Assembly (NCBI RefSeq): GCF_014280935.1
Contig: NZ_JACLZI010000013.1
Location: forward strand, 44,711-108,710
Source: Aquibacillus kalidii
Lineage (GTDB): Bacteria > Bacillota > Bacilli > Bacillales > Amphibacillaceae
Length of the DNA stretch: 64,000 nt
Direction: 5' to 3'
Below, piece after piece: positions 25,741 to 34,876 of this stretch. The stretch's first letter is position 1, and every line of letters begins with the position of its first letter. Made by a program: the position numbers and the translations under genes. Below the pieces are notes generated by a model, which had not been told where the DNA came from, made no database searches, and was given only the letters and a program-made list of their open reading frames with translations.

Positions 25741-26469
25741 TCATTTCACATACTGCAAGGCATCTTGATCCGCAATAATCGTTACATTTGGGTGACTATC
25801 TAGAATTGATGCAGGTAGACTAGGATCGGGTTTCTTTTCAAGTAGGTCGAAAAGGGCCTTGGACTTGGATTTGCCAGAAACCAACAGTAAAATCTCCTTA
25901 CTATCCATTATAGTACCTAAACCCATGGTAATTGCTTGTGTGGGTACCTCTGATAGTGCTTCAAAAAATCTTGCGTTTGATCGCCTAGTTTCCTCTGTTA
26001 GGTTAACAATGTGTGTCCTGGAATTTACAGTTGTTCCGGGTTCGTTAAAGCCGATATGACCATTACTACCTATACCCAACAATTGAAGGTCAATCCCTTC
26101 ATGTGCTTTTATCCTACTTTCATATAACCGACACTCTTCTTCTAAGTCAACTGCTAAACCGTTAGGAATATGGATTTGTTCGCTTGTAATGGGGAGGTGT
26201 TTAAATAATTTCTGTTCCATAAAGTAGTGATAGCTATTTGGATCAGTTGGCTTAATTCCGACATACTCATCTAAATTAAAAGTTGTTACATGCGAGTAAG
26301 AAGTTTTATTATGTTGATAATCCTCAATGATTAGCTGATAGGTGCCAATCGGCGTGCTGCCCGTTGCCAACCCAAGTGTCAGTTTTTCTGCTTGCTTTAC
26401 TTTTTCTAAAATAAAATCAGCTGCTAATTGACTTAACTGCTGATAGTCATTGGCAGAAACAAGTCTCAA
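25741..26469 (-). CDS. nagB: Glucosamine-6-phosphate deaminase
   Basis: At 242 residues this matches the length of Bacillus NagB. Visible motifs are LGLATGSTPIGTY (sugar-phosphate loop), TFNLDEYVGI with the catalytic Asp, and QLLGIGSNGHIGFNEPGT. It converts glucosamine 6-phosphate to fructose 6-phosphate and ammonia, feeding amino-sugar carbon into glycolysis. The TTG start lies one base after the nagA stop, and the ribosome site GGAGCGG sits inside the end of nagA, so the two are translationally linked. Confidence 0.95.
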   Translation of the reverse strand: MRLVSANDYQQLSQLAADFILEKVKQAEKLTLGLATGSTPIGTYQLIIEDYQHNKTSYSHVTTFNLDEYVGIKPTDPNSYHYFMEQKLFKHLPITSEQIHIPNGLAVDLEEECRLYESRIKAHEGIDLQLLGIGSNGHIGFNEPGTTVNSRTHIVNLTEETRRSNARFFEALSEVPTQAITMGLGTIMDSKEILLLVSGKSKSKALFDLLEKKPDPSLPASILDSHPNVTIIADQDALQYVK

Positions 26470-26470
26470 G

Positions 26471-27658
26471 TTATTCCGCTCCTTTATTAAATGCTAGTTT
26501 TCCTCTGCAATAAGTCATGATAATATCATTATTCTCATTCAATATAACAATATCCGCATCTTTCCCATTTTCGATACTTCCTTTCCGATCAAAAATGTTT
26601 AATTGTTTTGCCGGGTTTACCGAAGACATTAAAATCGCTTCCTTGATCGAGCAGTTGGAAAATGAAAGGATGTTTTTAAATGCTTGCCCCATTGTCAATA
26701 CACTTCCTGCTAATGTACCATCGTCTAGTACTACTTTTCCTGATTCAACTGTTACACGTTGGCCTCCAAGCTCATAAGTCCCATCCCTTAGACACTTTGC
26801 ACGTATGGCATCAGTTATTAAAATAAGACGATCTGCAGTTTTTTGCTGAAAAGCTAGCTGAACGGCATTAGGATGAACATGTATGCCATCTGTAATGATT
26901 TCAGCTATTAAGTCATCTCTTAGCAGTGCCGCACCGACAACGCCTGGTTCACGATGGTGAAATTCTCTCATTTGATTAAAAAGGTGTGTAACTTGTGATA
27001 AACCAGCAGCAACTGCCTGATCAACTTGTTCTAATGTCGCATCTGAGTGTCCGACTGAGGAGATAATGTTTTGTTGTTTTAAATAGCGAATAAATTCCAT
27101 TGCATTTGGTTGTTCTGGAGCTAACGTAACTATTTTAATATGGTTGTTTGATAGAACCTGCCATTTTTTGAATAATGCTAGATCGGGGTTAGTAATGAAT
27201 TGTGTTGGTTGTGCTCCTGCTCGAATTTTATTAATGAAAGGACCTTCTAAATGGATCCCAATGATTTCTGACTGACCAATTTGCTGTTTGGTTTCTATAA
27301 AATTATTTACATTTTCAAGTGCCTTATCTATTGCTTGCTGGTTCTGTGTAATAGTTGTAGCTAGAAAGCCTGTCGTACCTTCTTTTGGTAGGGTGGTGGC
27401 CATTATTTGTAAGCTCTCGGTTGTCGCATCCATAACATCAGCACCACCTGCACCGTGTATGTGAATATCGATCATACCGGGGATTGCTTTATACGAAGAT
27501 GGAAGTTCAATAGTTTGATAATCACCTGTCCCAGAAAGATAAGACATATCATTAACGTCGGTAATCTTGCCATTTTCAAATTTGATATAGCCACTCGGAA
27601 TGACCCGTTGTTCTGTATGGATTTGTATATTAGTGAGGATAGTTTTATTTTTAACCAT
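26471..27658 (-). CDS. nagA: N-acetylglucosamine-6-phosphate deacetylase
   Basis: The 395-residue amidohydrolase shows GMIDIHIHGAGGAD (metal-site HxH), HLEGPFI with its Glu ligand, VGHSDATLEQ, THLFNQM and LITDAI with the catalytic Asp. It removes acetate from N-acetylglucosamine 6-phosphate to give the NagB substrate. The pair is first in a two-gene operon for amino-sugar use or cell-wall recycling. No NagR-type regulator gene is adjacent, and I could not identify a NagR operator. Confidence 0.95.
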   Translation of the reverse strand: MVKNKTILTNIQIHTEQRVIPSGYIKFENGKITDVNDMSYLSGTGDYQTIELPSSYKAIPGMIDIHIHGAGGADVMDATTESLQIMATTLPKEGTTGFLATTITQNQQAIDKALENVNNFIETKQQIGQSEIIGIHLEGPFINKIRAGAQPTQFITNPDLALFKKWQVLSNNHIKIVTLAPEQPNAMEFIRYLKQQNIISSVGHSDATLEQVDQAVAAGLSQVTHLFNQMREFHHREPGVVGAALLRDDLIAEIITDGIHVHPNAVQLAFQQKTADRLILITDAIRAKCLRDGTYELGGQRVTVESGKVVLDDGTLAGSVLTMGQAFKNILSFSNCSIKEAILMSSVNPAKQLNIFDRKGSIENGKDADIVILNENNDIIMTYCRGKLAFNKGAE

Positions 27659-28078
27659 TTTTGCACACCACCCATTTTATTTATAGCAATAGCATAGCAC
27701 TAATATAAGGCAAGAGAAAAGAATCGATCTATAGGTGTTGCTTTTTTAGCTATTTATTATTTAGAGTAGTAGAGAAAAATTATAATCAGGGGGAATATAT
27801 TTCCGTGTAGTAATTATGGACTTAGTTAAAAAATGAATAGATAAAGAAACCTTCTATTAAAACGTATAAAACCTACATGACCTGGGGGGATCGGGTGGAC
27901 GTGTAACTATAAAAGCACGGGCGCCATTACAGTTATGAACAAGATTTTATTGGCCTGTGTAAGTCTATCAATTCTAATAGTTCACCTAAAATATATTCGA
28001 TCACGTCCACCCATTTACTAAAGAGAAGAAATAACCTATCCAATCCCTGTGAAACAATCTTGTGAAACAAGAAAATTC
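27659..28078. other. Spacer upstream of nagA with a long-range inverted repeat
   Basis: Apart from the probable nagA promoter, the main feature is GGGTGGACGTG (27893-27903) facing CACGTCCACCC (28002-28012). These bound a 120-base segment without coding potential. It may be a small non-autonomous element, or an RNA with a terminal stem. Confidence 0.35.
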
Positions 28079-28097
28079 GGGTGGTGACAGGCACCCC
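28079..28097. repeat. GGGTGGTGACAGGCACCCC hairpin repeat
   Basis: A short GC-rich palindrome directly abuts the stop codon of the 48-residue gene. It has the look of the GGTGACAGGCACC-type repeats of Bacillaceae and could also serve as its terminator. Confidence 0.5.
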
Positions 28098-28244
28098 CTA
28101 TGGTCGTTTGTCTAATTCGTATTGGATTGCTCTTTTTAATAGGGCGAATTCTAGGCTTTGTGTGAAGTTGTTTGTAACAGAGTTTCGTGATAGGGAATTA
28201 AGCATTTGCTTAAGTGTTTCAGTTTCCATGGTTTTTATAGCCAT
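28098..28244 (-). CDS. Small 48-aa protein, unrecognised
   Basis: On the minus strand an ATG at 28242-28244 is preceded by TTTTGGAGGATTATGT, a strong ribosome site. It opens a 48-codon frame beginning MAIKTMETETLKQMLNSLSR and ending QYELDKRP. The product is a soluble, amphipathic, probably all-helical peptide with no Cys. Codon use and the ribosome site argue it is real. It lies between nagA and the germination operon, whose promoter it faces. I do not recognise the family. Confidence 0.6.
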   Translation of the reverse strand: MAIKTMETETLKQMLNSLSRNSVTNNFTQSLEFALLKRAIQYELDKRP

Positions 28245-28450
28245 ACATAATCCTCCAAAATCTATATTCTTGAATCTGTACCCGTTAGTCTTATCTATTA
28301 AACTAGTTTTTCGAAAGTTTTGTTGAAAAATGTATTTTTTTATTTATAGAAACCCCCCAGATCCCACTCTTAATTCATATGTAGCTTCTGTACTTTTTAC
28401 CCTTCCCAGAGACAATCAGCTTACCTCTTTTATTTAGCATGTTTATTGGA

Positions 28451-28457
28451 CATACTA
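28451..28457 (+). promoter_or_regulatory. Candidate forespore (sigma-G/F-like) -10 element
   Basis: CATACTA, the usual sigma-G -10 heptamer, lies 47 bases before the start of the germination operon. A convincing -35 (GHATR at 17-18 bases) is not obvious. gerA-type operons are normally expressed in the forespore, which supports the guess. Confidence 0.4.
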
Positions 28458-28503
28458 TAGAATCTAGTTCTAAAAAAGGCCTTAACAAAGAAGGAGGCTG
28501 ATC

Positions 28504-29838
28504 ATGTTCTTTCAAAATAAAGCTAAGACTGAAGATTGGTTAATGGAACAGTTAGGCTCTTCAAGCGATATTATTTGTCGAAATATAAAATCCGCCAATC
28601 AAAAAGCAACCATTATTTATATAAACAGCCTGTGTGACGAAGTTAACCTTCATAAAGAGGTTTTAAAGCCTTTTTATGAGGCAAGCCCACAGGAATTTAC
28701 AAACTATATAAAATCTTTACCCAATGCAAAAACTGTAAAACAAAAAGAGGACATATTAACCGCGATTCTACAAGGTGGAGCTGCTATTTCGCTAAATGGT
28801 GAAATGTTAATCGTTGAGTTTGAAAAAGTGGTGAATAACAACGTTGGGGAAGCGACGGTTGAGACAGTGATACAAGGTCCACAAAATGCATTAACCGAGG
28901 ATATCACGACTAATTTAAATCAGATTCGCCATCGTTATCCACAAGCTTCCTTACGAATTAAATCAAAGAAAATTGGTAGACAATCGCAAACGAAGACAAT
29001 GATATTATACGATGAAAAATTAGCATCACCAGACTTAATCGAAGGGATTGAGAAATCGTTAGCAAACGTTGATATTGCTGTATTATCAGCTGCGGGACAA
29101 CTTCACAAACAATTAACAACTCAGAAGCGAACGCTATTTCCTACGATGATGATTACAGAACGACCAGATCGGATTGCGTATAATCTTGCGGAAGGAAAAG
29201 CAGTAATTGTTATAGATGGGACTCCATTTGTTTTGATTACACCATCTGTTTTTTATGATTTTATGTCCTCCATGGAGGATGTCTATCAATCCTTTTGGAT
29301 TAGCCGTTTTATCGTGTTGTTACGATATATGGGACTCGCTATCAGTTTACTTTTACCAGCCTTTTACATTGGGGTCACGGCTTATAACCCAGAATTTTTT
29401 AGAGTTCAATTAGCACTAGGAATTGCTGGAAGTCGTGCAGGAGTTCCTTATCCAGCCTTTCTGGAGGTTCTGTTTATGTTATTAATGATGGAGCTATTGA
29501 CAGAAGCCAGTGTGCGGCTACCTAAATCGATTGGTTCTACAGCGACAACAGTCGGAGGGCTTATCTTAGGACAAGCTGCAGTGGAGGCAGGTTTAGTATC
29601 AAATGTCATGATCATCATTGTAGCAGCAGTGGCGATCTCAAATTTTGTTATACCAATAAACGCTATGTCCTTTGCCATGCGTGTTGCTAAATATATTTTG
29701 CTAATCTTAACTATATTTTTTGGAATGGTTGGATTGGTGATGGGAGTAATTGGATTAGTTGCCTATTTGGCTAATCTTTCAAGTAGTGGGCAGCCATATC
29801 TGAAGTTGTTTTTTATTCGGTCGAAAGATTCAAAGTAA
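28504..29838 (+). CDS. Spore germinant receptor subunit A (GerAA/GerKA family)
   Basis: A 444-residue protein with an exterior or cytosolic N-terminal domain of about 250 residues containing TLFPTMMITERPDRIAYNLA and EGKAVIVIDGTPFVLITPS. Five or so helices follow, with PAFYIGVTAYNPEFF, LGIAGSRAGVPYPAFLEV and LMMELLTEASVRLPKSIGST, all hallmarks of GerA subunits. It pairs with the B and C subunits downstream to sense germinants at the spore inner membrane. Slightly shorter than typical (about 480), mainly at the N-terminus. Ribosome site GAAGGAGGCTGATC. Confidence 0.93.
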   Translation: MFFQNKAKTEDWLMEQLGSSSDIICRNIKSANQKATIIYINSLCDEVNLHKEVLKPFYEASPQEFTNYIKSLPNAKTVKQKEDILTAILQGGAAISLNGEMLIVEFEKVVNNNVGEATVETVIQGPQNALTEDITTNLNQIRHRYPQASLRIKSKKIGRQSQTKTMILYDEKLASPDLIEGIEKSLANVDIAVLSAAGQLHKQLTTQKRTLFPTMMITERPDRIAYNLAEGKAVIVIDGTPFVLITPSVFYDFMSSMEDVYQSFWISRFIVLLRYMGLAISLLLPAFYIGVTAYNPEFFRVQLALGIAGSRAGVPYPAFLEVLFMLLMMELLTEASVRLPKSIGSTATTVGGLILGQAAVEAGLVSNVMIIIVAAVAISNFVIPINAMSFAMRVAKYILLILTIFFGMVGLVMGVIGLVAYLANLSSSGQPYLKLFFIRSKDSK

Positions 29839-29853
29839 AGGAGGAGCAAGGCT

Positions 29854-30942
29854 GTGAATCGGTACTTTTACTATTTGCTTATACTTAACATGCTCGTGAA
29901 CGTGTTTCTTTACGTTCCTAATATTCTATTAAGAGAGCGGTTCGAGGGAGCAGTCTTGGCTATTCCTATAGGTGTTCTAATTGGTACAACACTATTATTT
30001 TTATTTACAATTTCGATTAATAAATTTAAAGGTGTAGGGCTACCCGAATTGTTGGAAGCAACTCCTAAATGGTTTAGGTTCATTTTCGTATTGTTTTTCA
30101 GTGGGATGTGGTTTATTGCTGGTGCCATATCGTTACTCGCATTTAACAATGTAACGATCCGCTTTATTAATCCAGAGATATCAGATGTAAATATGATTAC
30201 GGTATTTGCGATATTCATTGTACTTCTTTTGGTAAGAATTCCGTCTGATAGATTATTGTACACATTGGAAATTATACTAGTCTTGAATTTACCTTTAATA
30301 GGTCTAGTTATGTATCAAGCATACTCACACGATTATCTTAGTATTTATTCCATGCTAGAGGTCGCTACACACTATAAAGAAATACCTTCCTGGAGCGCGA
30401 TAGCAGCTTCTACATTTGTGTTTTCAGGGTACACGAACTTAGTTATTTTTTATCGTGTGTTTAAAGAAAAAATAAGAATTAGACGTTTGTGGTTTGTTCC
30501 TATTATCGGCTTTGTAAATTTAGTCACAACCATTTTTATCCCAATTGGCATGTGGGGGGCAGATGGAATCGGGGATTTAACCTATCCGTGGATTGCTACG
30601 GCAGATACATTGCAAATAGAGTTTGGTCCAGTGGAAAGAGTGGTAACGATGTTCATTCTACTATATGTGAGTATCTCTATGATCAGTGTGGCTGTACATT
30701 GGCATGTTGCCTTTGAAACATTGAAAAGTACCTTTCACATAAAACTAAAAAGTGAGCGGATAAAAAAACGATTAGATTGGATCATTTTGGGTAGTTTTGC
30801 TCTTTGTGTTTATATCCTTGAACTAAACTTAAAGCAAAATGACATTTTTGTTTTTGGTGAAAATTGGTTAAATTTTAGACTGCCATGTGAGGTATTTCTG
30901 GTGTTGCTAATGATTGGATTGTCAAAGAAGGTGAAGCAATGA
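29854..30942 (+). CDS. Spore germinant receptor subunit B (GerAB/GerKB permease)
   Basis: The 362-residue protein has ten predicted helices and belongs to the spore germination permease branch of the amino acid/polyamine superfamily. It contains GVGLPELLEATPKWFRF and RIPSDRLLYTLE, commonly seen in GerAB proteins. The GTG start follows AAGGAGGAGCAAGGCT. This subunit binds the germinant in known receptors, so ligand specificity would reside here. Four-base overlap with the C subunit. Confidence 0.92.
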   Translation: MNRYFYYLLILNMLVNVFLYVPNILLRERFEGAVLAIPIGVLIGTTLLFLFTISINKFKGVGLPELLEATPKWFRFIFVLFFSGMWFIAGAISLLAFNNVTIRFINPEISDVNMITVFAIFIVLLLVRIPSDRLLYTLEIILVLNLPLIGLVMYQAYSHDYLSIYSMLEVATHYKEIPSWSAIAASTFVFSGYTNLVIFYRVFKEKIRIRRLWFVPIIGFVNLVTTIFIPIGMWGADGIGDLTYPWIATADTLQIEFGPVERVVTMFILLYVSISMISVAVHWHVAFETLKSTFHIKLKSERIKKRLDWIILGSFALCVYILELNLKQNDIFVFGENWLNFRLPCEVFLVLLMIGLSKKVKQ

Positions 30943-32051
30943 ATAGAACTAAACGATTTTCCTTGTTCATGATTCTAATTATGCTTGTTCTAACCCTTAC
31001 ATCATGTGGCTATAAGGATATAGATAAACGGGCATTTGTCGTAACCATTGGTGTTGACAAGGCAGAGAATGAGAATAAGGACTACAAAGTAATGTTGAAA
31101 ATTGCCATACCACCAACAGAAGCTAAGGGTGCAAAACAGGAATTTATTGTTTCGGAACAGGAAAGTAACTCGATAACAGATGCAGTAAGGATGATTAAAT
31201 CCAAAGTAGATAAGGAGTTGGACTTTAGTCATGCTAAAGCGATTATATATGGAGAAGACGTTGTCAATGAAGATATTAAGGGTGTTCTTGATTGGTTTAT
31301 CCGTCGCCGTGACATTCAAAAAATAGCATGGGTAGGCATAGGAAAGCCGAACGCAGAAGAGATTTTGAAGATGGAAAGAAAGGTAGAACTGTTGCCTTCC
31401 AACTCCTTATTCCTTTCATTTGGTAAAACAGGTACAGAATCAGTTTACATAGTGAGTGAGTATTTATTTGACTTTAGAAGAAGATTGACAGAAAGAGGGA
31501 TAGATCCAATTCTTCCAGTAATAGAAGCGAAGGATCAATTTTTTCAAATAAAGAATGTTGCAGTCTTAAATACGGATAAATTAAAGATGACCCTCTCGGC
31601 AGAGGAGACAAAGTTCCTTAATATTATGCTTGGACGTGTTGAGAATGCTGATATACGTGTAAAAGCAGAAGCTAACGATGAGAAAGATGCATACTTTCTC
31701 TCCGGTAATGCCATCACTGTAAAATATAAGGTCCTGACTAACCAGAAGGATGCTCCAATCATTAAGGTCGATCTCCATGTAGATGGTGTCATTGAAGAAG
31801 CAATGAAGCGAATTTCAGAAAAGCACTTAGAGAAACCAACTAAACTTGCGGAGAAGCAATTGGAAAAGAAGGTTAAACAACTGCTAGAGAAGCTGCAAGA
31901 GGAACAACTTGATCCAGTTGGCTTTGGATTAAAATACCGTGCGACTCATCTAAATGAAAAGGATTGGGACGAATGGAAAGAAATCTATGCCATTGCAGAA
32001 TTTCAGGTTCATGCTGACATCTCAATAGAAGGAACGGGATTACTGAAATAA
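30939..32051 (+). CDS. Spore germinant receptor subunit C lipoprotein (GerAC/GerKC)
   Basis: The signal peptide ends in the lipobox LTSC, so the protein is lipid-anchored in the spore membrane. Then come GYKDIDKRAFVVTIGVDK and VDKELDFSHAKAIIYGED, classic Ger(x)C features, and a C-terminal domain with DPVGFGLKYRATH. It completes a gerA-type A-B-C operon. There is no D subunit gene. A hairpin follows immediately. Confidence 0.93.
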   Translation: MNRTKRFSLFMILIMLVLTLTSCGYKDIDKRAFVVTIGVDKAENENKDYKVMLKIAIPPTEAKGAKQEFIVSEQESNSITDAVRMIKSKVDKELDFSHAKAIIYGEDVVNEDIKGVLDWFIRRRDIQKIAWVGIGKPNAEEILKMERKVELLPSNSLFLSFGKTGTESVYIVSEYLFDFRRRLTERGIDPILPVIEAKDQFFQIKNVAVLNTDKLKMTLSAEETKFLNIMLGRVENADIRVKAEANDEKDAYFLSGNAITVKYKVLTNQKDAPIIKVDLHVDGVIEEAMKRISEKHLEKPTKLAEKQLEKKVKQLLEKLQEEQLDPVGFGLKYRATHLNEKDWDEWKEIYAIAEFQVHADISIEGTGLLK

Positions 32052-32098
32052 CACAATTAGCTATATACCTATTCAAAAGGGATGGCTAATTGTGTATT
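32051..32098. terminator. Bidirectional terminator after the germination operon
   Basis: ACACAATTAGC pairs perfectly with GCTAATTGTGT, followed by ATTTTTATT. It can also end the convergent cysH-cysP transcript. Confidence 0.8.
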
Positions 32099-32102
32099 TT
32101 TA

Positions 32103-33227
32103 TTAATCTAAGGGCTTTCGTTGTACAGACTTAGTAGTTGGAACCGTATTGTGGAGGCTCAATTGTTTCTTTTTTACTTGTTGCTCTATGCTATCAACTG
32201 GATTCCATAAGCTAAGTAAAAATAACACTAAAACAAACGCCAACAGAATTACGAGCCCAGATAAGTCAAAGTCTCCGAATAACTTAACGAGGTTATAAGA
32301 GAGGACGAGGGAAAAAAGTGGGGAAACTACCCATGTTTTTACTAGTTTTGCAATGATGGCTTTCTTCCATAATGCTTTGCCATCTACCGACGAACCAATT
32401 CCAATAATGCTACAAGTCGTAACTTGGGTTTGTGGGACAGGAATACCAAATATGGAGGCGATAATAACAAGGGTCGCGCCAATACCAGAAACAGCTCCCC
32501 CTTGTAATAAGCTAATATTTGTTATTTTTTTCCCGTTTGTTTCCATCACTTTACCACCTAGAAAAATGGCACCTAATGCGACGAAAAGCCCTCCTAACCA
32601 TGTCCCTTCTTCTATAGGGATAAGCCCTGCTGCAACTAAAGGACCTACTGCATTAGCTACATTATTCATTCCAGCTGAGAACGCTTCAAGAAAACCGGTT
32701 AAAATAACGATAACCGCCAGTATTTTGCCACTATTTCCTTTTAAAAAAGAAGGTATTTTCCTTTCTATGAAATAAATGATTTTACCGAAAAGGTAAGACA
32801 AGCAAAAGGCAACTACAGGTACTAGTAGCCAAAACAGAATGATGATGACAAGTGAATCAACAAACAAGGCTTGATAGGCAATCCCAACACCTACCACGGC
32901 TCCTACTGTGACTTCACTTGTGGATAAAGGAATTCCGCTTAAGTTTGCTATAAAAAGGGAAATGGCTGCTGAACTAAGAATAATAAGCGTGATTTTTACA
33001 GAAATAATACTAGTAGGAACAATTTCTGTTCCGATTGTCTTAACAACCTCGCCACCACCCAAAATGGCTCCGAGAAATACGCCAACACCACAAAGGAATA
33101 GTGCCAAACGTCGTGAACGAATAGCCCCGGCCCCGTATGATATTCCCATAGATGCAGCGGCCCCACTCGCTCCAATATTAATCGCAAAAAAGAAAGCAAC
33201 TAGACAAGCAATTATGATTAATAGCAA
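32103..33227 (-). CDS. cysP: Sulfate permease of the PiT family (CysP type)
   Basis: The 374-residue protein has about ten helices and the two PiT repeats, seen at FFFAINIGASGAAASMGISY and near AFSAGMNNVANAVGPLVAAG. PiT carriers usually move phosphate. In Bacillus the cysH-linked paralogue CysP imports sulfate, and the position right after cysH (15 bases) supports that here. Unlike the B. subtilis operon, no sat or cysC gene follows, so APS must be made by an enzyme encoded elsewhere. Confidence 0.85.
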   Translation of the reverse strand: MLLIIIACLVAFFFAINIGASGAAASMGISYGAGAIRSRRLALFLCGVGVFLGAILGGGEVVKTIGTEIVPTSIISVKITLIILSSAAISLFIANLSGIPLSTSEVTVGAVVGVGIAYQALFVDSLVIIILFWLLVPVVAFCLSYLFGKIIYFIERKIPSFLKGNSGKILAVIVILTGFLEAFSAGMNNVANAVGPLVAAGLIPIEEGTWLGGLFVALGAIFLGGKVMETNGKKITNISLLQGGAVSGIGATLVIIASIFGIPVPQTQVTTCSIIGIGSSVDGKALWKKAIIAKLVKTWVVSPLFSLVLSYNLVKLFGDFDLSGLVILLAFVLVLFLLSLWNPVDSIEQQVKKKQLSLHNTVPTTKSVQRKPLD

Positions 33228-33242
33228 CGTGAACAGCCCCGG

Positions 33243-33953
33243 TTAATCTTGATGAAGTCCGCATTCTTTTTTATCAAAATTAGCCCAACGACCTGCACGT
33301 GAATCATCGCCTGATGCAACAGGGAGCGTGCACATTTCACAGCCGATACTTGGGTAATGTTGATCATGTAAAGGATTATAAGGAAGATCATTTAATTGTA
33401 TATAGGTCCAAATGTCATCCCATGACCAGTGAATAAGCGGGCAAATTTTCACTTTATTAAATTTAGTATCTTTGTTTACAAATTGCGTTTTGCTTCTTGT
33501 TGGTGATTGATCTCTTCTTAAACCGGAAAACCATGCATCCACATGGGAAAGTTCATTTTCCAGTGGTTTTATTTTTCTTAAGTGGCAGCATAACGTTGGA
33601 TTTTTATTCCATAGTTTATCGCCATATTCCTCGGCCTGTTCATCAACTGTTTGTTCCGGCTGTTTCATTTTTATTTGAAGATTGGGATATTTCTTTTTAA
33701 CCCTTTCAATTAATTCATAAGTTTCCTTAAAGTGTAAGTTAGTATCTAGGAAGACAATTTTTGCGAAGGGATTAACCTTTGCAAGAAGGTCAATTAGGAC
33801 GATACCTTCTGCACCAAAGCTGCATGCATAAACAATTCTATCTTGGTAAACATGGTATGCCCATTTAATCACATCCATGAAGTCTTCTAATTCATTGTTT
33901 AGCTTTTCTTGAAGCTGGGTATCCCAGTTTTCATAGGTTAGCTTGTGTTCCAT
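33243..33953 (-). CDS. cysH: APS/PAPS reductase (CysH)
   Basis: At 236 residues it matches Bacillus CysH. It has the P-loop-like ACSFGAEGIVLIDL, the double cysteine in NPTLCCHLRKIKPL, GLRRDQSPTRSKTQ, the CEMCTLPV pair and the redox tail ECGLHQD. The CC plus CxxC set binds a [4Fe-4S] cluster, as in enzymes that accept adenylylsulfate. It produces sulfite. The neighbouring divergent operon consumes sulfite for phosphosulfolactate. No S-box or T-box is seen in its short upstream region. Confidence 0.93.
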   Translation of the reverse strand: MEHKLTYENWDTQLQEKLNNELEDFMDVIKWAYHVYQDRIVYACSFGAEGIVLIDLLAKVNPFAKIVFLDTNLHFKETYELIERVKKKYPNLQIKMKQPEQTVDEQAEEYGDKLWNKNPTLCCHLRKIKPLENELSHVDAWFSGLRRDQSPTRSKTQFVNKDTKFNKVKICPLIHWSWDDIWTYIQLNDLPYNPLHDQHYPSIGCEMCTLPVASGDDSRAGRWANFDKKECGLHQD

Positions 33954-34069
33954 TATTTAGCCCTCACTTTGTGTTATTAATTAGACAAATTACTTTTACA
34001 ATAGGTGATTTGCCTTAGAGTTAATGTATTCCAAAAAGTTGTAAATGGTTAAAAAAGGGAGAAAGCATA

Positions 34070-34193
34070 AGAATTCTTTGGAAATGGTAACGATTATCTA
34101 CTAGACGAATATAATTGGTGTAAGTCATGGCTAACAGAAGGAGGCTTCCTTCCGCTAGCATATAGTCCATGGAAGTTAGGAGAAAGGAAATGA
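34070..34193 (+). pseudogene. Coding-like tail upstream of comB
   Basis: A frame opened only by a stop (TAA near 34067) reads DEYNWCKSWLTEGGFLPLAY and ends with TGA overlapping the comB start. It has no start codon. The composition is protein-like, and the segment could be the remains of a gene that once preceded comB. Low certainty. Confidence 0.25.
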
Positions 34194-34876
34194 ACATAAC
34201 AATTTCTCAAGGAAGAACAGCCCCGCCAAGTGGTGCTCATATCACCATTGTAATTGATGTGATTCGAGCTTTTACAGTTGCCCATTATGCTTTTATACAA
34301 GGAGTAGACCGAATCTATCTAGCAGACTCAAAAGAACAGGCCTTTCAAATAAAAGAAAAATACCCGGAATACCTTCTTGCGGGTGAAGTCGAAGGATATT
34401 CCATAGATGGTTTTAACTTAGATAATTCGCCATATCACCTTAAAAAACATAATCTGAAAAATAAAACGCTCGTTCAAAAAACAACGAATGGGGTTCACGC
34501 AACATTAAACTGTCTTGATTGTGACCATGTATTTGTAACGGGGTTTACTAACGCTAAAAGAACAGCAACATATGTAAAAGAACAGGTTAATTCGGATACA
34601 TGGATCCATATCGTTGCTTCCCATCCAAGCGGTGATGACGATCTGGCTTGTGCAGAATATATAAAAGGCATAATCGAGGAATCTAGTTATATCAAGGAAC
34701 AAGAGGTAATAAAAAGGGTCAAGGGGTCACATGTAGCGGAGAAGTTTTTTGATGAGAATAAGGAAGTCTTTATGCCGGAAGATATCGACTACTGTCTAGC
34801 TGATATTAACTCTAATTTTGTTATGAAGGTTAGCAAACAAGGGGAATTACCAATGATTGAGAGGGTTATCGAATGA
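34190..34876 (+). CDS. comB: 2-phosphosulfolactate phosphatase
   Basis: The ATG at 34190 follows AGGAGAAAGGAA. An ATG at 34169 would lie upstream of that site. The 228-residue protein shows IVIDVIRAFTVAHYAFIQG, AGEVEGYSIDGFNLDNSP and KTLVQKTTNGVHA, the ComB family blocks with the acidic metal-binding residues. It dephosphorylates (R)-2-phospho-3-sulfolactate to sulfolactate, a major small molecule of Bacillus spores. In B. subtilis the equivalent is YitC. Four-base overlap with comA. Confidence 0.9.
   Translation: MNITISQGRTAPPSGAHITIVIDVIRAFTVAHYAFIQGVDRIYLADSKEQAFQIKEKYPEYLLAGEVEGYSIDGFNLDNSPYHLKKHNLKNKTLVQKTTNGVHATLNCLDCDHVFVTGFTNAKRTATYVKEQVNSDTWIHIVASHPSGDDDLACAEYIKGIIEESSYIKEQEVIKRVKGSHVAEKFFDENKEVFMPEDIDYCLADINSNFVMKVSKQGELPMIERVIE

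Noticed and set aside
28081..28326. 81-codon plus-strand ORF
   Set aside because: It is antisense to the better-supported 48-aa minus-strand gene and begins in a repeat.
29448..29678. Minus-strand ORF within the GerA subunit A gene
   Set aside because: Antisense shadow of a conserved coding sequence.
33954..34189. S-box or other riboswitch upstream of cysH or comB
   Set aside because: No conserved SAM riboswitch blocks are seen in this short divergent spacer.
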